Below are positions 1 through 12,457 of a stretch of DNA of 64,000 bases, piece by piece. The stretch's first letter is position 1, and each line of letters begins with the position of its first letter. Below the pieces are notes generated by a model, which searched no databases, was not told where the DNA came from, and saw only the letters and a program-made list of their open reading frames with translations. The position numbers and the translations under genes are program-made. The stretch is from contig JAPYXD010000608.1 of NCBI GenBank assembly GCA_030998225.1, positions 3,502,501 to 3,566,500 of the forward strand. Reading direction: 5' to 3'. The stretch is from Diplolepis rosae. Lineage: Eukaryota; Arthropoda; Insecta; Hymenoptera; Diplolepididae.

Positions 1-753
1 ATTAAGAAAATATATCGAAGCTTTCGAAGGTAAGTACTAACATATTTTCAATAATTTGACCATAATTTTTTCATTTCCTATCATTTTCAATTAAAGCTCT
101 GGATTACTGAACACGCGACAACTCTATCGCATGCATTGTTATAACAGGCATAATATTTTGGTTACGATCGCTATACATCGTATTGTTATATCAACGAACT
201 TGTATCCTTCGTGGAGCTCAATGACGTTTATGAATACCAGTATAGCTGTCTCACTTATACTCTTATAGTTCTGTGGACCATACCGTAACATTGGTCTGTT
301 AGCAATATTTTCTGATTCTGAGGACCAAAATATAGTTCTCTCAGCTATACTGCTTTTTCAGTGTAGTTATATATAGGTTCTTTAAGTTTAAGAAATTCTT
401 GATTCATAATTTTTACATTCATATAAATTTATTAGGCATAATGATAATTTGGAATTCACAATTATAAAAAACTTCCTTTGAAAATATAAAACACAGAAAA
501 TAAAAGAATCTTTTATAAATGTCCTTACACAAGATACTTTTTGATAATAATGCAATTTTTCAATGTACATTTTAAAATTTAGCTTCATTAAACTTCATAC
601 GTAGTTATAATTAAAATGTATACTAAATATTAATTAATTATATCGATTCCTTTATACTTTATGAATAATTTATAAAAAAATGTTCAGCATTGTAAGCGAG
701 TGTGTGCGTGATTCGACGAAAGCCTATCGTCCTATATATAAGTGTAGTTAATA
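1..753. other. AT-rich, no gene seen
   Basis: No open frame with coding character on either strand. The end of a MITE-like sequence (CTTTTTCAGTGTA) lies near 346-358 but I could not place its partner end. Confidence 0.5.
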
Positions 754-993
754 CACTGAAAAAAAAAATTCGACGATACAGACATAATTGTGGTTCCTTG
801 ACCTATATTATATTGGAGATTTACCGAAAACCAAGGTTTGCTTGTGTTAGTTCAGCCTGTATGTGTATTCCAAACATATGAATTACTATTGCAGCAATAT
901 TTTTGATTAACTGTCAAATATATTTTGTTGAATTACTTAAAAACATTCGGCTATATTCATATGGCTGATAAATCCCAAGCATTTCTTTCAGTG
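754..993. mobile_element. Candidate TA-flanked MITE
   Basis: The left end reads CACTGAAAAAA and the right end CTTTCAGTG, so the termini are inverted over about 8-9 bp, and each is bordered by TA (752-753 and 994-995). At 240 bp with no coding potential this fits a Tc1/mariner-type miniature element. The inverted repeat is short, so chance pairing is possible; similar CACTGAGA-type ends recur elsewhere in the window. Confidence 0.35.
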
Positions 994-1399
994 TAGGTTA
1001 AAATATGTGAGGTTGTGTGTTTAGTGTATTTGTGATGAAAAATATTATTGGCTGCTACTGCATGGTGTGTACATATTTATATGCTGTTTATGTATGTATA
1101 TGTCGGATGACTAATGGCAACCTCGAGGTAAGAATTTTTATTTATTTAAGAGAACCATACTATTGCCAGTTGAAATAATATGCCCGATGCTCATTTTACT
1201 CAACTACGGTTTGAAGCTCCTCAGGCGTCGGTGATATACTTATATATTTCACGTTAACCCACTGACGCATATTGATGCCTTGTCGTCGACCACGTTTTAC
1301 TGAACTCCTCACTGTTTCCTATGTAACGCTTATTATTATTCACGTGGGGTGAATTACCCGGCTGGAAATTCAATAGGGCAAATCCCGAGTATGCATTGA
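994..1399. other. Intergenic, nothing recognised
   Basis: No coding frame, RNA gene or clear repeat boundary seen. Confidence 0.4.
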
Positions 1400-2010
1400 C
1401 CCTGACCAGAATTTCCCCAAAAATAATTTTCCCTGCAAGGGCCTAGACAGGGCCATGTTTTTCAAACCTACACTGGAATAAATTTTAGATGTCCTGGCTA
1501 GATTTTCCCTGAAATAGAATTTCCTTCATGGGTCCTGGACAGAGCCATGATTATCATACCCAGCTTGGTATTGGTCTCAATGACTCTGGCTGGATTTTCC
1601 CGAATTAAGAATATCCTCGACGGGGCCTGAATAGGTTTGTACACATTAGACCCAGACTGGCACAGGTCTTAATAGCTCTGGCTGGATTTTCCCCAGGTAT
1701 GAATTTTCCCAACAAAGCCTAGACAGGCTGATACACTTTGAATCTAGACTGGCATAGGTCATAAGGGTCTGGCTGGATTTTGCTTGAATTGAAATTTCCT
1801 CGACAATTACTGGACAGGTTCATATACATGGAATCCAGAATGGTAAAATTCCTAATGTCCCTTGCTGGATTGTTCTTAGCAGGGAATTTTTAGACAAAAC
1901 CTTGACAGGTTCAAACACATGGGATAAGTGGCACAAGTCTCAATGGTTTTAGCTGGATAATTCCTGAAACATGAATATCCCGCCTGAGACCTAGAAAGAT
2001 TTCTACCCAT
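1400..2010. repeat. Degenerate tandem repeat, ~90-bp unit
   Basis: A phrase like GGCTGGATTTTCCC recurs at about 1498, 1590, 1681, 1770, 1864 and 1951, each followed by 'aat-tcctcgac...ctggacagg...catggaatccagactgg'. The spacing of 87-94 bp gives six to seven diverged units. The open frame on the minus strand across 1876-2211 is a by-product of the repeat. Confidence 0.75.
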
Positions 2011-2808
2011 CACACCAGTGCCATAGAAAAATGCAATGGCCTTCACAGGTATTTTCCCGATTTTTACCTTAATGAAATAACATAACCACAAAACAGAATG
2101 CATTTTGGCTATACGTATATATTGAGTGTAAATGTGATGTCTCATCATATGTGATTGAAAAACGTAAGAAGATACGGTACTTGCATTGTCTTCATTGCAA
2201 ATTTCAAGCAAAATTATTGATTTTCAGACGTTTTTCACATATATCATTGATGCAAACCAATTGCACATGAATGTACTCACTTACATATGCCTGTCAGTCG
2301 CCTTTCATCTGTTCCTTGACCTTTCTGGAACGCTACGCACTTTTCGGAAATTGCTTATATTAAAACGATCTTAAGTAAATATTTTAAATATAATTACGGA
2401 TATATCATTTAATCGAGCGTCACTTTGCAGAACCTCAGCTAAAAAGCAGGTAAGAAGTGATAGAAAGTATTATTTTTCAATTTTGATAAATCCTTGTGAA
2501 AACTGTCGCCCCTCGTATTGCACGTGAAAAAAATATTTATTATATCCTAAAAATTTCTCACTTGATGTGCCATAATGAACTTGTTTCTCATACAAATCAT
2601 TTCTTTCAATATATAAAAATTTCATACTCAACTAATTAATAATAAATATATACTCATCCATCTTTCATTTTACATGAACAAACTTTTATAAACAAATATA
2701 CGATTTTCGTATATTTTCGTTTTCGATGATTTAAAATACTAATAATAATGAAATCAAAATAAATCCAAATTTGAAAAAATTTTAATAATATGTAACCAAA
2801 ATATATAC
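2011..2808. other. AT-rich, no gene seen
   Basis: Short frames only, none with recognisable protein content. Confidence 0.4.
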
Positions 2809-3138
2809 ATGCTTTTTAGGATAATGTCTAAGAAACAAAGAGGGAGCACTGGTGAAAGTAGCTCCGATGAAGAAGATCCGTATATTTATTACCTTATCAA
2901 ATTCCTGGTTGATAATGAAAACAATGATGAAAATGAAGTTATTGATATGTGCTTGAAGACGTGGACGACTTTTGACAAGGAAGAGGGGAAACATTTCGTG
3001 CTCTTTCCTGCACCTCCTTATGGACCGAAAAAAAGAGAAGATTTACATGACATCTACAACCGTCAAGAAACGATGATCAGAGGAATCTTCAAGTGTAATT
3101 TTACTTATTGGTCCACTGTATTTCTGCTACATAACTAA
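2809..3138 (+). CDS. Unidentified candidate exon, acidic N-terminus
   Basis: A 109-codon frame that looks more protein-like than its surroundings. After a likely start at 2824 (MSKKQRGSTG) comes a Ser/Asp/Glu stretch (ESSSDEEDP), a hydrophobic-acidic segment (YLIKFLVDNENND), a Trp-containing segment (CLKTWTTFDKEEG) and a basic tail. A possible 3' splice site (GCTTTTTAG) ends at 2819, just before the second Met. The layout of a short beta-like stretch, then a Trp and then Pro-rich residues, is loosely like the N-terminal region of hymenopteran DUF4806-type proteins, a weak resemblance by memory only. No partner exon was found. It could be a terminal exon, a pseudogene or chance. Confidence 0.35.
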   Translation: MLFRIMSKKQRGSTGESSSDEEDPYIYYLIKFLVDNENNDENEVIDMCLKTWTTFDKEEGKHFVLFPAPPYGPKKREDLHDIYNRQETMIRGIFKCNFTYWSTVFLLHN

Positions 3139-5345
3139 ATCAATAAACGACATAATTCGAAATAACATTATTCTTCTTGTTAGTATAAAAAAAAATCATA
3201 ACAACGGGTCTGAATAGAAGATCATTCAATGAACCTGGATAGGAAATACACAGAAGGGGCTGAATAAACAATACCAACCAGGACCTGAGTAGAAAATATT
3301 GACAAGTGCCTGATAGGAATTTCCAGTCATAGGAATAAATAGGTAATCCATTCAAGGCCCTGACCAGGCAATCCAATCATGAATTTAAGTAGGTAATCCA
3401 TTCGTGGGCCTGGTCAGAATTTCTGACTGCAGACTTTCTAGACAGAGCATTACCCTTCTGTATAGAGCCTGACTAGGTTTCCCAGACAGGTTCCATTCAT
3501 TTTACTCGACTAGGATGTAAAAGATGTTGAAATGCTCTTATGTCTCAAGTTTAACTGACAGAGTCGGTAGATGATAAGATCTGAAATCGAATCCTTTTTA
3601 TTTATTAGAAGTTTGATATGCAGATATATTATAGATTTTGCAATTTTTAATCTAATATTTACTATGATTCGTTTTGAAATTTTAAAACATTTTTGGATTT
3701 GTCGGAAATTGGAGATTATAATACCTTTAAAAAAATGTAATGAACAAATATTTTGTAAGAATTGAGTTTCCATGACGGACTTTAAATTTCAAACTCGAAT
3801 TATTTACTCTATAACGTTTCTCTACAAACGTAGGATTGAAATTTTACAAAATTTAGGTGTATACATAATCGGTATGAGTCGGGCCGGAACATTAACTGAC
3901 ATATTCAACCCGGAAAAACTGACATTTAAAACTCGAATTTGTGCAAAAATGACTAATTCATAGTTAAATTTTAGGAATTTATTTTGTATTTCACCTTTTG
4001 TCTAATTTATGTGCTTAACAAGTCTATAATGTACAAAAATAATTAAAATTAGACAATTTTATTAATTTACAGTTGAATCTATACTTAACTTCTCCGTTTA
4101 AGGGAAAATTAATTCAAAAAATCGATTTTTTATTGCATAAATCGATCCTATATACCGTGTGAAAATCGACCCCGGAAACTGATGGAGATCCGGACGGATA
4201 GCCCTAGTTGTAACCGAGAACCGGTCGGGCTATCCGACTAGGAACCCGCCAAAAACGTCACGCTGGTTTGGTTATGTTCCCGACATGAAGGCTGGTCGGG
4301 AACCGGCCGGGCTACCCAGCCCTTTTCTGGCTGTTTTTTCGGGGGGTTTTTAGTGGCGTTAAAATTTCACATAATTTTCAATTGGACTCATCACCACTGT
4401 ATTCTTTCTCAATTTTTCGAACTCTTCTGTGTTTTTTAGCGCGGATACGATTTCGCTCACGCATACGTTCTTCTTCATCCATTTTAATTTTTAAAACAGG
4501 TATCAGATCAACCCACAAGAATGAAAAATTATTAAAACAAAAGAATTCATGTTATAGGAATTATATGTTATGCTATTATAGATATATTTTTGTACTTGCG
4601 CAGATAGTGCATAGGCTATTTGCGCGAAATTTGAATAATAACATATATATATAATAATAATAATATATATTCGAATATTTTGACAGATCCTTACTAAAAA
4701 TTCCTGTATAGGTCCGTATACAGAAACCTATACTATATGTCCTACCTATAGGATTACCCTGTAGAAAATGACGTAAGTTATATAAATAACCTTTTATAGT
4801 ATACATGAATTTGGGCACTCTGAGAGTTAACGGCATGTGATACTTGGTAAATTAGCAAATTTGATTAATTTTAAGTTTCTGCATGTTTGTGTCCAAAACA
4901 CATAGAATTCTGATTTTAAAATTTGGGAAATGGTAGAAAGGATAAAAACAGAGATAGATAGATAACTTTTGGTTTAATAAATAGAAAAAAATTTAATGTA
5001 AGCAAAATCTATGGAGACAATTTTTTTATTATCAAAACAAAAAGTAGTCTATCTACGTCCGTTTTCATCTTCTCTACCACTTCTCAAATTTTGAAAAAAA
5101 AAAATTTAATATATTTTGGACACAAACATGTAGAAAGTGGACCAAGTTGTTCACATAAACTTGCTACTTTTCTCAAGTATCACATGTCCTTAAGGAAAAC
5201 TATTGAGTAACATCTTTGACAATTTAAAAAAAATTTTTAAACATCATATAGGTTCACCGTGGCGAAAGTTCCGGATTGGAATTCATTCCGAATCAATCCG
5301 CACTATTCCGAGCCATTCCGGAATCCGGCCAGAAACCTTTTTGTG
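3139..5345. other. Non-coding stretch with degenerate short repeats
   Basis: 3200-3480 holds degenerate ~45-bp units with phrases like 'gggcctgaccaggcaatcc' and 'taggtaatccattc'. 4190-4320 is GC-richer, with GGTCGGGCTA/GAACCGG phrases repeated in both orientations. No protein-like frame was found; the Met-initiated frames at 3510-3963 and 4382-4836 are low-complexity AT-rich translations. Confidence 0.45.
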
Positions 5346-5706
5346 CACTGAGAAAAAAGATTTGATTGAATCAAAGAAAATAATTTGTTTGAACGACTTT
5401 CTTTGATTTAAAGAAATGATTTGTTTAAATGAAATAAAATTTGTTTGATTCAAACAAAATATCTTTGAACGAAATAAATATTTGTTTGAATCAAATTAAT
5501 TTTTCTTTTAAACAAAGAAATTAATGCATTGATATGTGGTCAATGATATAATTTGTTTGATTTAAGGCAGAAATTTATTTGGTCCAAAGATATTTTGTTT
5601 GAATCAAACAAATTTTGTTTCATTTAAACAAATCATTTCTTTAAATCAAAGAAAGTCGTTCAAACAAATTATTTTCTTTGATTCAATCAAATCTTTTTTC
5701 TCAATG
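5346..5706. repeat. Foldback (hairpin) repeat, AAACAAAT-rich
   Basis: The left end CACTGAGAAAAAAGATTTG pairs with the right end CAAATCTTTTTTCTCAATG, and inner blocks such as GAACGACTTTCTTTGATTT pair with their reverse complement on the other side. Arms of roughly 150 bp meet near 5520. The sequence is built from variants of 'tttgtttgaatcaaa'. It is a non-coding MITE or foldback element; its family is unknown. Confidence 0.8.
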
Positions 5707-5811
5707 TAATGGGGCTAACTGAGGTAATTTCCATACGGGATACTTTAAAAAGTATGCTCGTAAAATTTTAAGGCGAAATTTCCGAAATTTTATTGTGGTT
5801 ACAGCTACAAC

Positions 5812-6369
5812 CGGAATTCGTTCGTATGCTCAAAAAAAGGAAGTACATCAAATTTTAGCCAAATCGGTTAATATTTACCCACCAAACATGGGCCTTGGAA
5901 TTTCTCATGGGATTCACATAAGAGAAATCACAGGAAAGCGAAAAATCTGCAGCACTTTTTCAATTTTTATTCCAGTTATTCTATTTCCGTGAACAAAAAT
6001 TTGCATGGTGTGTTTAAAATATCTTCAGTCAAAAACTCAAAATTTAGAAAAATCACAAAATGGAGGCCATTTAAATGGGCCAAAAATGCTATTTCTTACA
6101 GTTACAAAGAGGTCGCAATTTTTTAATTTTCCAAAATTTTAAGTTTTTGACTATGAAGATATTTTAAGCATACCATGCAAATTTTTGTTTACGGAAATAG
6201 AATGACTGGAATAAAAATTGAAAAAGTGATCCAGATTTTTTGTTTTCGTGTGATTTCTCCTATGTAAATCCCATGGGAAATTCCAAGGCCCATGTTTGGT
6301 GGGTAAATATTAACCGATTAGGCTAAAATTGAGCGTACTTTCTTTTTTTGGGCATACGAACAAATTCCG
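5812..6369. repeat. Foldback repeat, ~240-bp arms
   Basis: CGGAATTCGTTCGTATG at the left pairs with CATACGAACAAATTCCG at the right. The arms contain matching blocks such as ACATGGGCCTTGGAATTTC and GGTTAATATTTACCCACCA in opposite orientation, separated by a short loop near 6050-6120. No coding potential. Confidence 0.8.
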
Positions 6370-6428
6370 CCAGTGGGAACAAATGAATTATGAAAATCAA
6401 AATTATGCTATGAATAAGGGCCACCCTA

Positions 6429-7480
6429 CACAGAGAGAAATTTTAGGTTTCACTGACCAAAGTTTTTTTGTTAAAATCGTCTTTACAAAAATTTTAAAGT
6501 TCTCATGACAATCATGGTAGTGGCTGTCATACATTGGAAAAGTGTTTACTCCAACTGCAAGGAACGTTACTGAGACCATGATTCTGGTACTTGAAATACC
6601 ATAGCGCTGCGGTTATAGGAACCAAAGTCCATCGTAAAGCCGCGCATAGAGTTTAGTTAAAATGACTAAGTCTACGGACAGTAAATACCCAGCCAAAATT
6701 ATTTTTGAGGTTATAGGTATGGTTCTCTTAGTTATCAAAATACGAATTCAATTTGATTAGAAAAAATAAAGTTTCACTGAGAAGATCTAAGAAAAATAAT
6801 CCGGTATAATGATATTTATGATAACTTTCGTCGATTAAGTTAAAAAATTGTCACTTTTTTCATCACCATAAACTTTTTTTGACTGACTATAGTTTTGACA
6901 AAATACGACGAGACAGCAACATTGGAACGCATTGCATTGTCCTCGAACAAAACCGTTTATCATTTAGAAAGAATTGTCAAACTATATTTATAATAGAATT
7001 ATTTACCTGATAATGCTTGGCACGGTGAAATATAGTCCAGTAATCGAGAACGAGAATTGGCAGGATTCAACTTAGGCTGCCTATCTTTTTGGAAGTAACT
7101 ACTTATCTCCAGTGCAGTGCAAGTTAAATTGTGTGACTATTACAAGATTTAATAGTTGTCACGACAGGCTTACCTCGTTGTAAAAAATGAAAGTTATACT
7201 TGATTAGTCTAGCGCAACAGCGAACGCTGCGGTTGTAATAACCAAAGGAGCTTGGCAGTACACATAAAGAAAATGTACTTGTACTAACCGTTGGGGTACG
7301 TATAAAGCTGATTCTAATCATCAACTTTTGTCATGACAACCGAATACACAAAAAAGTCCAAATTACTGTCATGATAACTATAAAAGTAGTAGCTTCTCTC
7401 AACTTTTTTGGTCAAGGCAACTACTGTACAAAAAATTTATGTGCTATGTGCACAGGAACCAAAGCCGATTTCTCTCAGTG
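6429..7480. mobile_element. TA-flanked non-autonomous element, ~1.05 kb
   Basis: The ends CACAGAGAGAAATT (left) and ATTTCTCTCAGTG (right) are inverted and bordered by TA at 6427-6428 and 7481-7482. Inside, 'gctgcggttata-aaccaaag' phrases occur twice (about 6610 and 7227), suggesting internal duplication. No transposase frame is seen. The ends resemble those of the 291-bp element at 44869-45159, so they may belong to one superfamily. Confidence 0.5.
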
Positions 7481-7482
7481 TA

Positions 7483-8566
7483 GTCTTCTTCAAGGAGGAA
7501 AAGAACCTCTCAGGATTGCTTATAGAAAAAAATTTTCGGTCAGCAAAGCCACATGTCCCGAGTCGGTTTTTAAAACAGTTCAGATCATTCTGTGAGAGAC
7601 GCCGGTAATAAAGTCTTCACGAAAAGTTTTCATAAATGTCAAACTTATTCGCGTTTTGCCATTGAGAACCAATTTGGCATCCTTCTTTAATAATAAACAT
7701 TTTTTGAAAAAAATTCCGGTCGGTTCGTGTGCAAAATCTTTTATACTTTTTCATTTTATCCGGTTTTTTATTCATAGTGAACTTCAAATATTTTTTCAAT
7801 TCGTGATGCTGCATACTGGACTACTTCATTTTGAATTGCAAGCTATGAGATAAGTTTTTAACTTCTATGATAATTCTTTTTTAAGTATCTTCTATATTCT
7901 AATCCTTTACAGAAATTTTGAATTAATCTTTGAATTTATGGCACTGAAGAGGGCCCCCATATGTGGCCGAAACGTTTGCCTTTCTTTATTTTTCGCATTT
8001 TTAAATCTAATAATAATTTTAATCAAAGAAAAAAAGAAGAAACTGACCCTATGCCAAAGAAATGAACAAAACTCTTAACCACAGAGTCGAGTAAAATTAC
8101 TCCAACTATTTTTCTCCGTGCAGCTGATAGTACTGAACCAGTACTAATTTTAAGTACTAGCCCAGTACCAAGTGCCAACTTCCAGCTAAATTATGATTAG
8201 GGGTCTAGCCAGTACTTAATATTGAGAAATACGTGCTTCGCGCTCGGTCTTGTGCTCTTCGCATACATTTAAGTTTATTTCTTATAATTTAATACTGAAG
8301 CTCAAACCAATTTTATAATATTAAAGATGATTTGAATTACTCATTTTCTCAAATTCACTAAATTTCTTTTTCAGTTTAAGTGAAACAGGAAATTCAATTT
8401 ACTTAAGGCTCTATCGGCCTTAAGGAACACATTCTCATCATGACACTCGCGCTTCGCGCTCGATTTTCTGTATACATTTCAGTAACTTTTTAATAAATGA
8501 CATGATTAGAATAATTTATTTTCTTCCAAATCTCTCAAAAAGAAAAAATAATCGTAGACTTTATTT
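7483..8566. other. Non-coding; possible Penelope-like 3' remnant
   Basis: The frames at 7371-7853 show no recognisable domain. The hammerhead-like motif at 7944 suggests part of this stretch is the terminal region of a retroelement. 8406-8425 contains a small palindrome (TTAAGGCTCT...CGGCCTTAAGG). Confidence 0.35.
7944..7974 (+). ncRNA. Hammerhead-ribozyme-like core motif
   Basis: CTGAAGA is followed by a GGGCC/GGCC stem and then GAAACG, matching the conserved hammerhead core CUGANGA - stem II - GAAA. Retroelement ends with this kind of core are known from Penelope-like elements. I could not find a convincing stem III with a cleavage site immediately downstream, so the ribozyme may be decayed or incomplete. 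Confidence 0.35.
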
Positions 8567-9235
8567 AAGGTAGTACGATCACGAAAATTAGACCTCAGGC
8601 TAAAATAGATAATTTTGCTTTCAAGAATAGCAATATTATTATTGAAGGGCTAATTTGAAAAAGAAAAGAATATTTTTCATGAAAGAAATTTGAAACACAA
8701 AAAAATAATGTTATTAATAAATTTCTTTTCTGCCCAAACTTATTTTCTTATCGCTTCGAGCCAAATTTTTAAAAATGATGCGATTATAATAAATCACGGT
8801 TCATTTTTTTAGGAAAAAGATTCTCTACAACTTGACCGTTTCCGATTTTTGAAAATGAATTCTTTAATGGCTGAAATTATAAAAAAACAATTTTTCAAAA
8901 CAAAATTTTTATAAACAAATTGCTGTATTTGATAATAATTAATTCAATTTCAAAAATAGGAAACGGTCAAGTTGTAGAGAATCTTTTTTCTAAAAAAATG
9001 AAATATAATTTATTAGAATCGCATCATTTTCAAAAATTTGACTCGAAGCGATAAGAAAATAAGTTTGGGCAAAAATAAAATTTATTAATAACATTATTTT
9101 TTTGTGTTTCAAATTTTTTTCATGAAAAATAATCTTTTCTCATTCAAATTGGCCCTTCAATAATAATGTTGCTATTCTTGAAAGCAAAATTATCTATTTT
9201 TGTCTGAGGTCTAATTTTCGTGATCGTACTACCTT
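8567..9235. repeat. Long hairpin element, ~310-bp arms, possible TTAA type
   Basis: AAGGTAGTACGATCACG at the left is mirrored by CGTGATCGTACTACCTT at the right, and near-continuous pairing runs inward (for example AACTTGACCGTTTCC with GGAAACGGTCAAGTT). The loop lies near 8880-8940. The left flank is TTAA (8565-8568) and the right is TTGA, which may be a mutated TTAA target duplication; that would make it a piggyBac-type foldback. No coding sequence. Confidence 0.85.
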
Positions 9236-10140
9236 GAGGAAACGATTTTGCAGAACAACGCTTATTTTGTATCTCACATATTTTGGTGAAAAAAATCGAA
9301 TTTTTTTAATATTAAAAATCAAAACATAAAATATACATCCTGTCGAGAAATTGCTTACTAAGAATGTGTAGATCTCATTTAGGCAAATAATTTTTCATCT
9401 AAACTTTTTTTATGTATCTCATATATTTTGTCTAAAAAATGGAATTATTGAATTTTAATCGTATTTTTTGGAATTGAAACGAAAAATATATGTTTTTTCA
9501 TAAACTGTGTAAGACAAAACTTGTAGATCTTTTTGAAACGAACAACTTTGTATTTTAACGTTTTTTTCGTATTTCACATATTATTGTTAAAAAATTGAAT
9601 TTTGGATTTTCAATAGATTATTTTTGAATTAAAAAAAAAATATGCATCTTATGAAAAAATGTTACAATTCAAATTTGTAGGTCTTTATGTAGAAAATAAT
9701 ATTGTATCATAACGTTTTTTCGTATCTCGTATAATTTAACTGGAAAATGGAATTTTGATATTGACTTTTTTCGAATTTGAATATGCTGTAACATTTCTAA
9801 TTTTGATTTAATCAAAAAATGTTATCAGGATAATTTTTAGAGATTTATGAGTACTATCTAAAACCAGTATTAAAATTTTTGATTTTTTCAAAAAATTATT
9901 TTCAAAAACACAAAAGTAGTGCTCAATCCCTCAATTTTGATTGGATGTGGCTGGTTAACGAACTTGTCCTTACTTTTTCGGCTCCGATAAAGTGTACCAA
10001 AGCTCAATTCAATCTGATAATTCTATCGAGAGTTATGCCGCACACGACCTACAGACAGACAGACAGACAGACAGACACTTTCGTAAAAACCCTTTTTTCG
10101 GACTCAGGGGGTCTCAAAACGTAAAGATTTGATGAAAATT
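9236..10140. repeat. AT-rich dispersed-repeat tail with CAGA microsatellite
   Basis: Four or five loosely repeated blocks ('cgtatctcacatatttt...aaaatggaattttt') run from 9280 to 9760. A pure (CAGA)n tract lies at about 10052-10076, then 'cttttttcggactcagggg'. This phrasing is familiar as a dispersed insect repeat tail, but I cannot assign a family. Confidence 0.5.
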
Positions 10141-10896
10141 TCGAAAGTCATTTTTCACATAAAACCAATACCTTCTCATCCATGATGAGAATGTAAAAAG
10201 GGTTTTTCCGTGATCACTGTAGCTCGTCACTGGATCATCTGAAACCAAAAAAAAGAGATCATTAGTTAATGACATAATGCTCCAGATGGATGAAGGGATT
10301 TGAAAAATTTTGATTTTCCGAAAAATGGCAGTTGTTGAAATTCAAAGTTGTTTATTCGACCAAAATTTCACTCACATTTTCGACAATAAAAAAAATAATC
10401 GTCCAAAAAAAAATCCTTCATCTATCCGGAGGACAATTACATATCAAATAAATGAGAAAAATTCCAAACTGATCGTTCAAGCCGTTCTCAAGTTACAGTG
10501 ATCACCGACTTCGAAAACATGGTTTCGAGAAAAACTCGTTTAAAGTTTTGAGTACGATTTGCATGCAGATAAAAAAATTATTTTGGAATTTACATTGAAT
10601 CGTCTATTTCAGGACCATATAATCTTCCTTCCTCAGCTTTAGTAGCTGCAACTGCTTCTAAAGTTAGTTACTATTTAAAAATATATATATATCCATATTG
10701 GAAGATCTTACGCAGCTAAAAAACACACTATATGAACTATATGTGTTATTTTTAATCTATACATGCGAAATTGCTATATTGTATATCGGCCATATATTCC
10801 CCTGTACACTTTTTTAGTGTTGATACATAAATAAATTGTTTCTATTATATCAGGTTTAATAATTAAAATTTAAATAATTATCATAAGGTGAAGACA
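10141..10896. other. Probable old dispersed repeat, no gene
   Basis: No protein-like frame. Phrases such as 'gccgttctcaagttacagtgatc' look like a dispersed repeat, but no boundaries can be set. Confidence 0.35.
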
Positions 10897-10898
10897 TA

Positions 10899-11827
10899 CA
10901 CACTGTGTCCCAAAAATAACCGAACTTTTTGGATATAGAATAAGATACACATTATATTATCTTTGAAAGTTATTATTTATTCAAAATAGATTCAATTAGA
11001 CACAATACAACGTTTGGAACGATCAACCAATTTATCCATAGACTTTTTAAACTCGGTTTTTGGGATGTTCTTTAGCACCTGTGTCACAGCTGATTGAATG
11101 GTTGGAACGTCATCGTAAAAAGCTCCTTTCATTGCAGTTTTTAGTTTTCGGAACAGAAAATAGTCACACGGTGATAGATCAGGCGAATATGGAGGGTAGT
11201 CCATGACACAAATCTGTTTTTTCATCAAAAATTCTTTGACTTTTTTGGTCTTGTGAGGTGGTGCATTTAACAGATGTGGAACAAAACGTGCAAAGACCTT
11301 TCTTTTACCCAAATCTTTAGTTAATATTGTGTAGATTGAACAGTAAGATAAATTTAATTCTTCTGCCAGCATTCTCACAGTGAAATTTGCATCGATAGCG
11401 ATTATTTCACGTACTTTTTCCACTAACTCAGCACGATTTGATGCTTCTGGTCGCCCAGGTCTTGGATCATCATTTAAATCGTCACGGCCATTTTTAAATC
11501 GTTTAAACTACGTATAAACTTAAGTACAACTCATACAATCATCACCATAAACTTTTTTCATCAATTCGTATGTCTCAGAGATTTTTTTTCAAGTTTAACA
11601 CAAAATTTTATATTTGCTCTTTGTTCCATTTTTGTTTTGTAACATTAGCACACTTTTTCTTTTATTGAAATGGCTGTAACTTTCACATCTGTCATCTGAT
11701 TTACATGAATTGAGGTGCGTTTGAAAGAGGATGAATGTATCTTTTTAATGCTGCAAAATTTCAATAGATGGAGTTGCATTTTGTATGATTTAAATATAAA
11801 GTTCGGTTATTTTTGGGACACACTGTG
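10899..11827 (-). mobile_element. Internally deleted mariner-like element A
   Basis: The terminal inverted repeats are nearly perfect over about 30 bp, starting CACACTGTGTCCCAAAAATA at the left and mirrored at the right, with TA target duplications at 10897-10898 and 11828-11829. At 929 bp it is shorter than a full mariner (~1.3 kb). The minus strand carries a decayed transposase missing the region between the helix-turn-helix domain and the second catalytic Asp. It could move only with transposase supplied from elsewhere. Confidence 0.9.
10992..11629 (-). pseudogene. Mariner transposase, internally deleted (element A)
   Basis: The probable start is ATG at 11629-11627 (MEQRANIKFCVKL). A frameshift and two stops follow before ETYELMKKVYGDD, RFKNGRDDLNDDPRPGRP and the HTH region (REIIAIDANFTVRMLAEEL). 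After FARFVPHLL the frame jumps directly to NAPPHKTKKVKEF, so the first catalytic Asp motif and the Asp of the HxDNA motif are gone. The third motif is intact (YPPYSPDLSPCDYFLFRKL), and the C-terminus KRCIVSN is typical. A clean in-frame join at the deletion leaves the last 143 codons open. Catalytically dead. Confidence 0.9.
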
Positions 11828-12457
11828 TACATTGTGTCAAAAAAGTACTAGAAATTGTGAAACAAAACGCACACTTTTTATTCGTCCATCAATATTTATT
11901 CTGTCACCTTCAAAGTGGGCCCCATTTGACGCAACACACATATGCCTGCGTTTTTTCCAGACTTCCAAGCACTCTCCGGTATGGCCTTCTGCTCCCTCTA
12001 CGAATTTTCTTTTATGGCTTCAATCGAGTTAAAACGAGTACCCCAGAGCGACAATTTTAGTTTCCGAAATAGAAAGAAGTCACACGGGGCCAGATCTGGT
12101 ATGTACGGTGGTTGATCGGTGATATTTGTTGCGTTTTTTTAGCATTGAATTTGGTAAAAACTGTCCCTCTATGCGATGGCGCATTATCATCGTGTAAAAT
12201 CCACGAATTGCTCTTTCAAAAATTCGGCTGGTTACATGTCCAACTCGTAGACTCATGTCGAGTCACCGATTATGATGCGTTCCATAAATGAGGGATCAGA
12301 ATTAGCGCGCTCCAGCATGTCTAAAGAGACTTGCTCACAGTACTATTTTTGAAGAAAATAAAGCTCTTTTTGAATAAGCCGTGCGGCGATGCGTTTCATG
12401 CCCAAAATATCCACCAAAATCGAAAAAACAGACTCGTGAAAGATGCTAAGGTCACAA

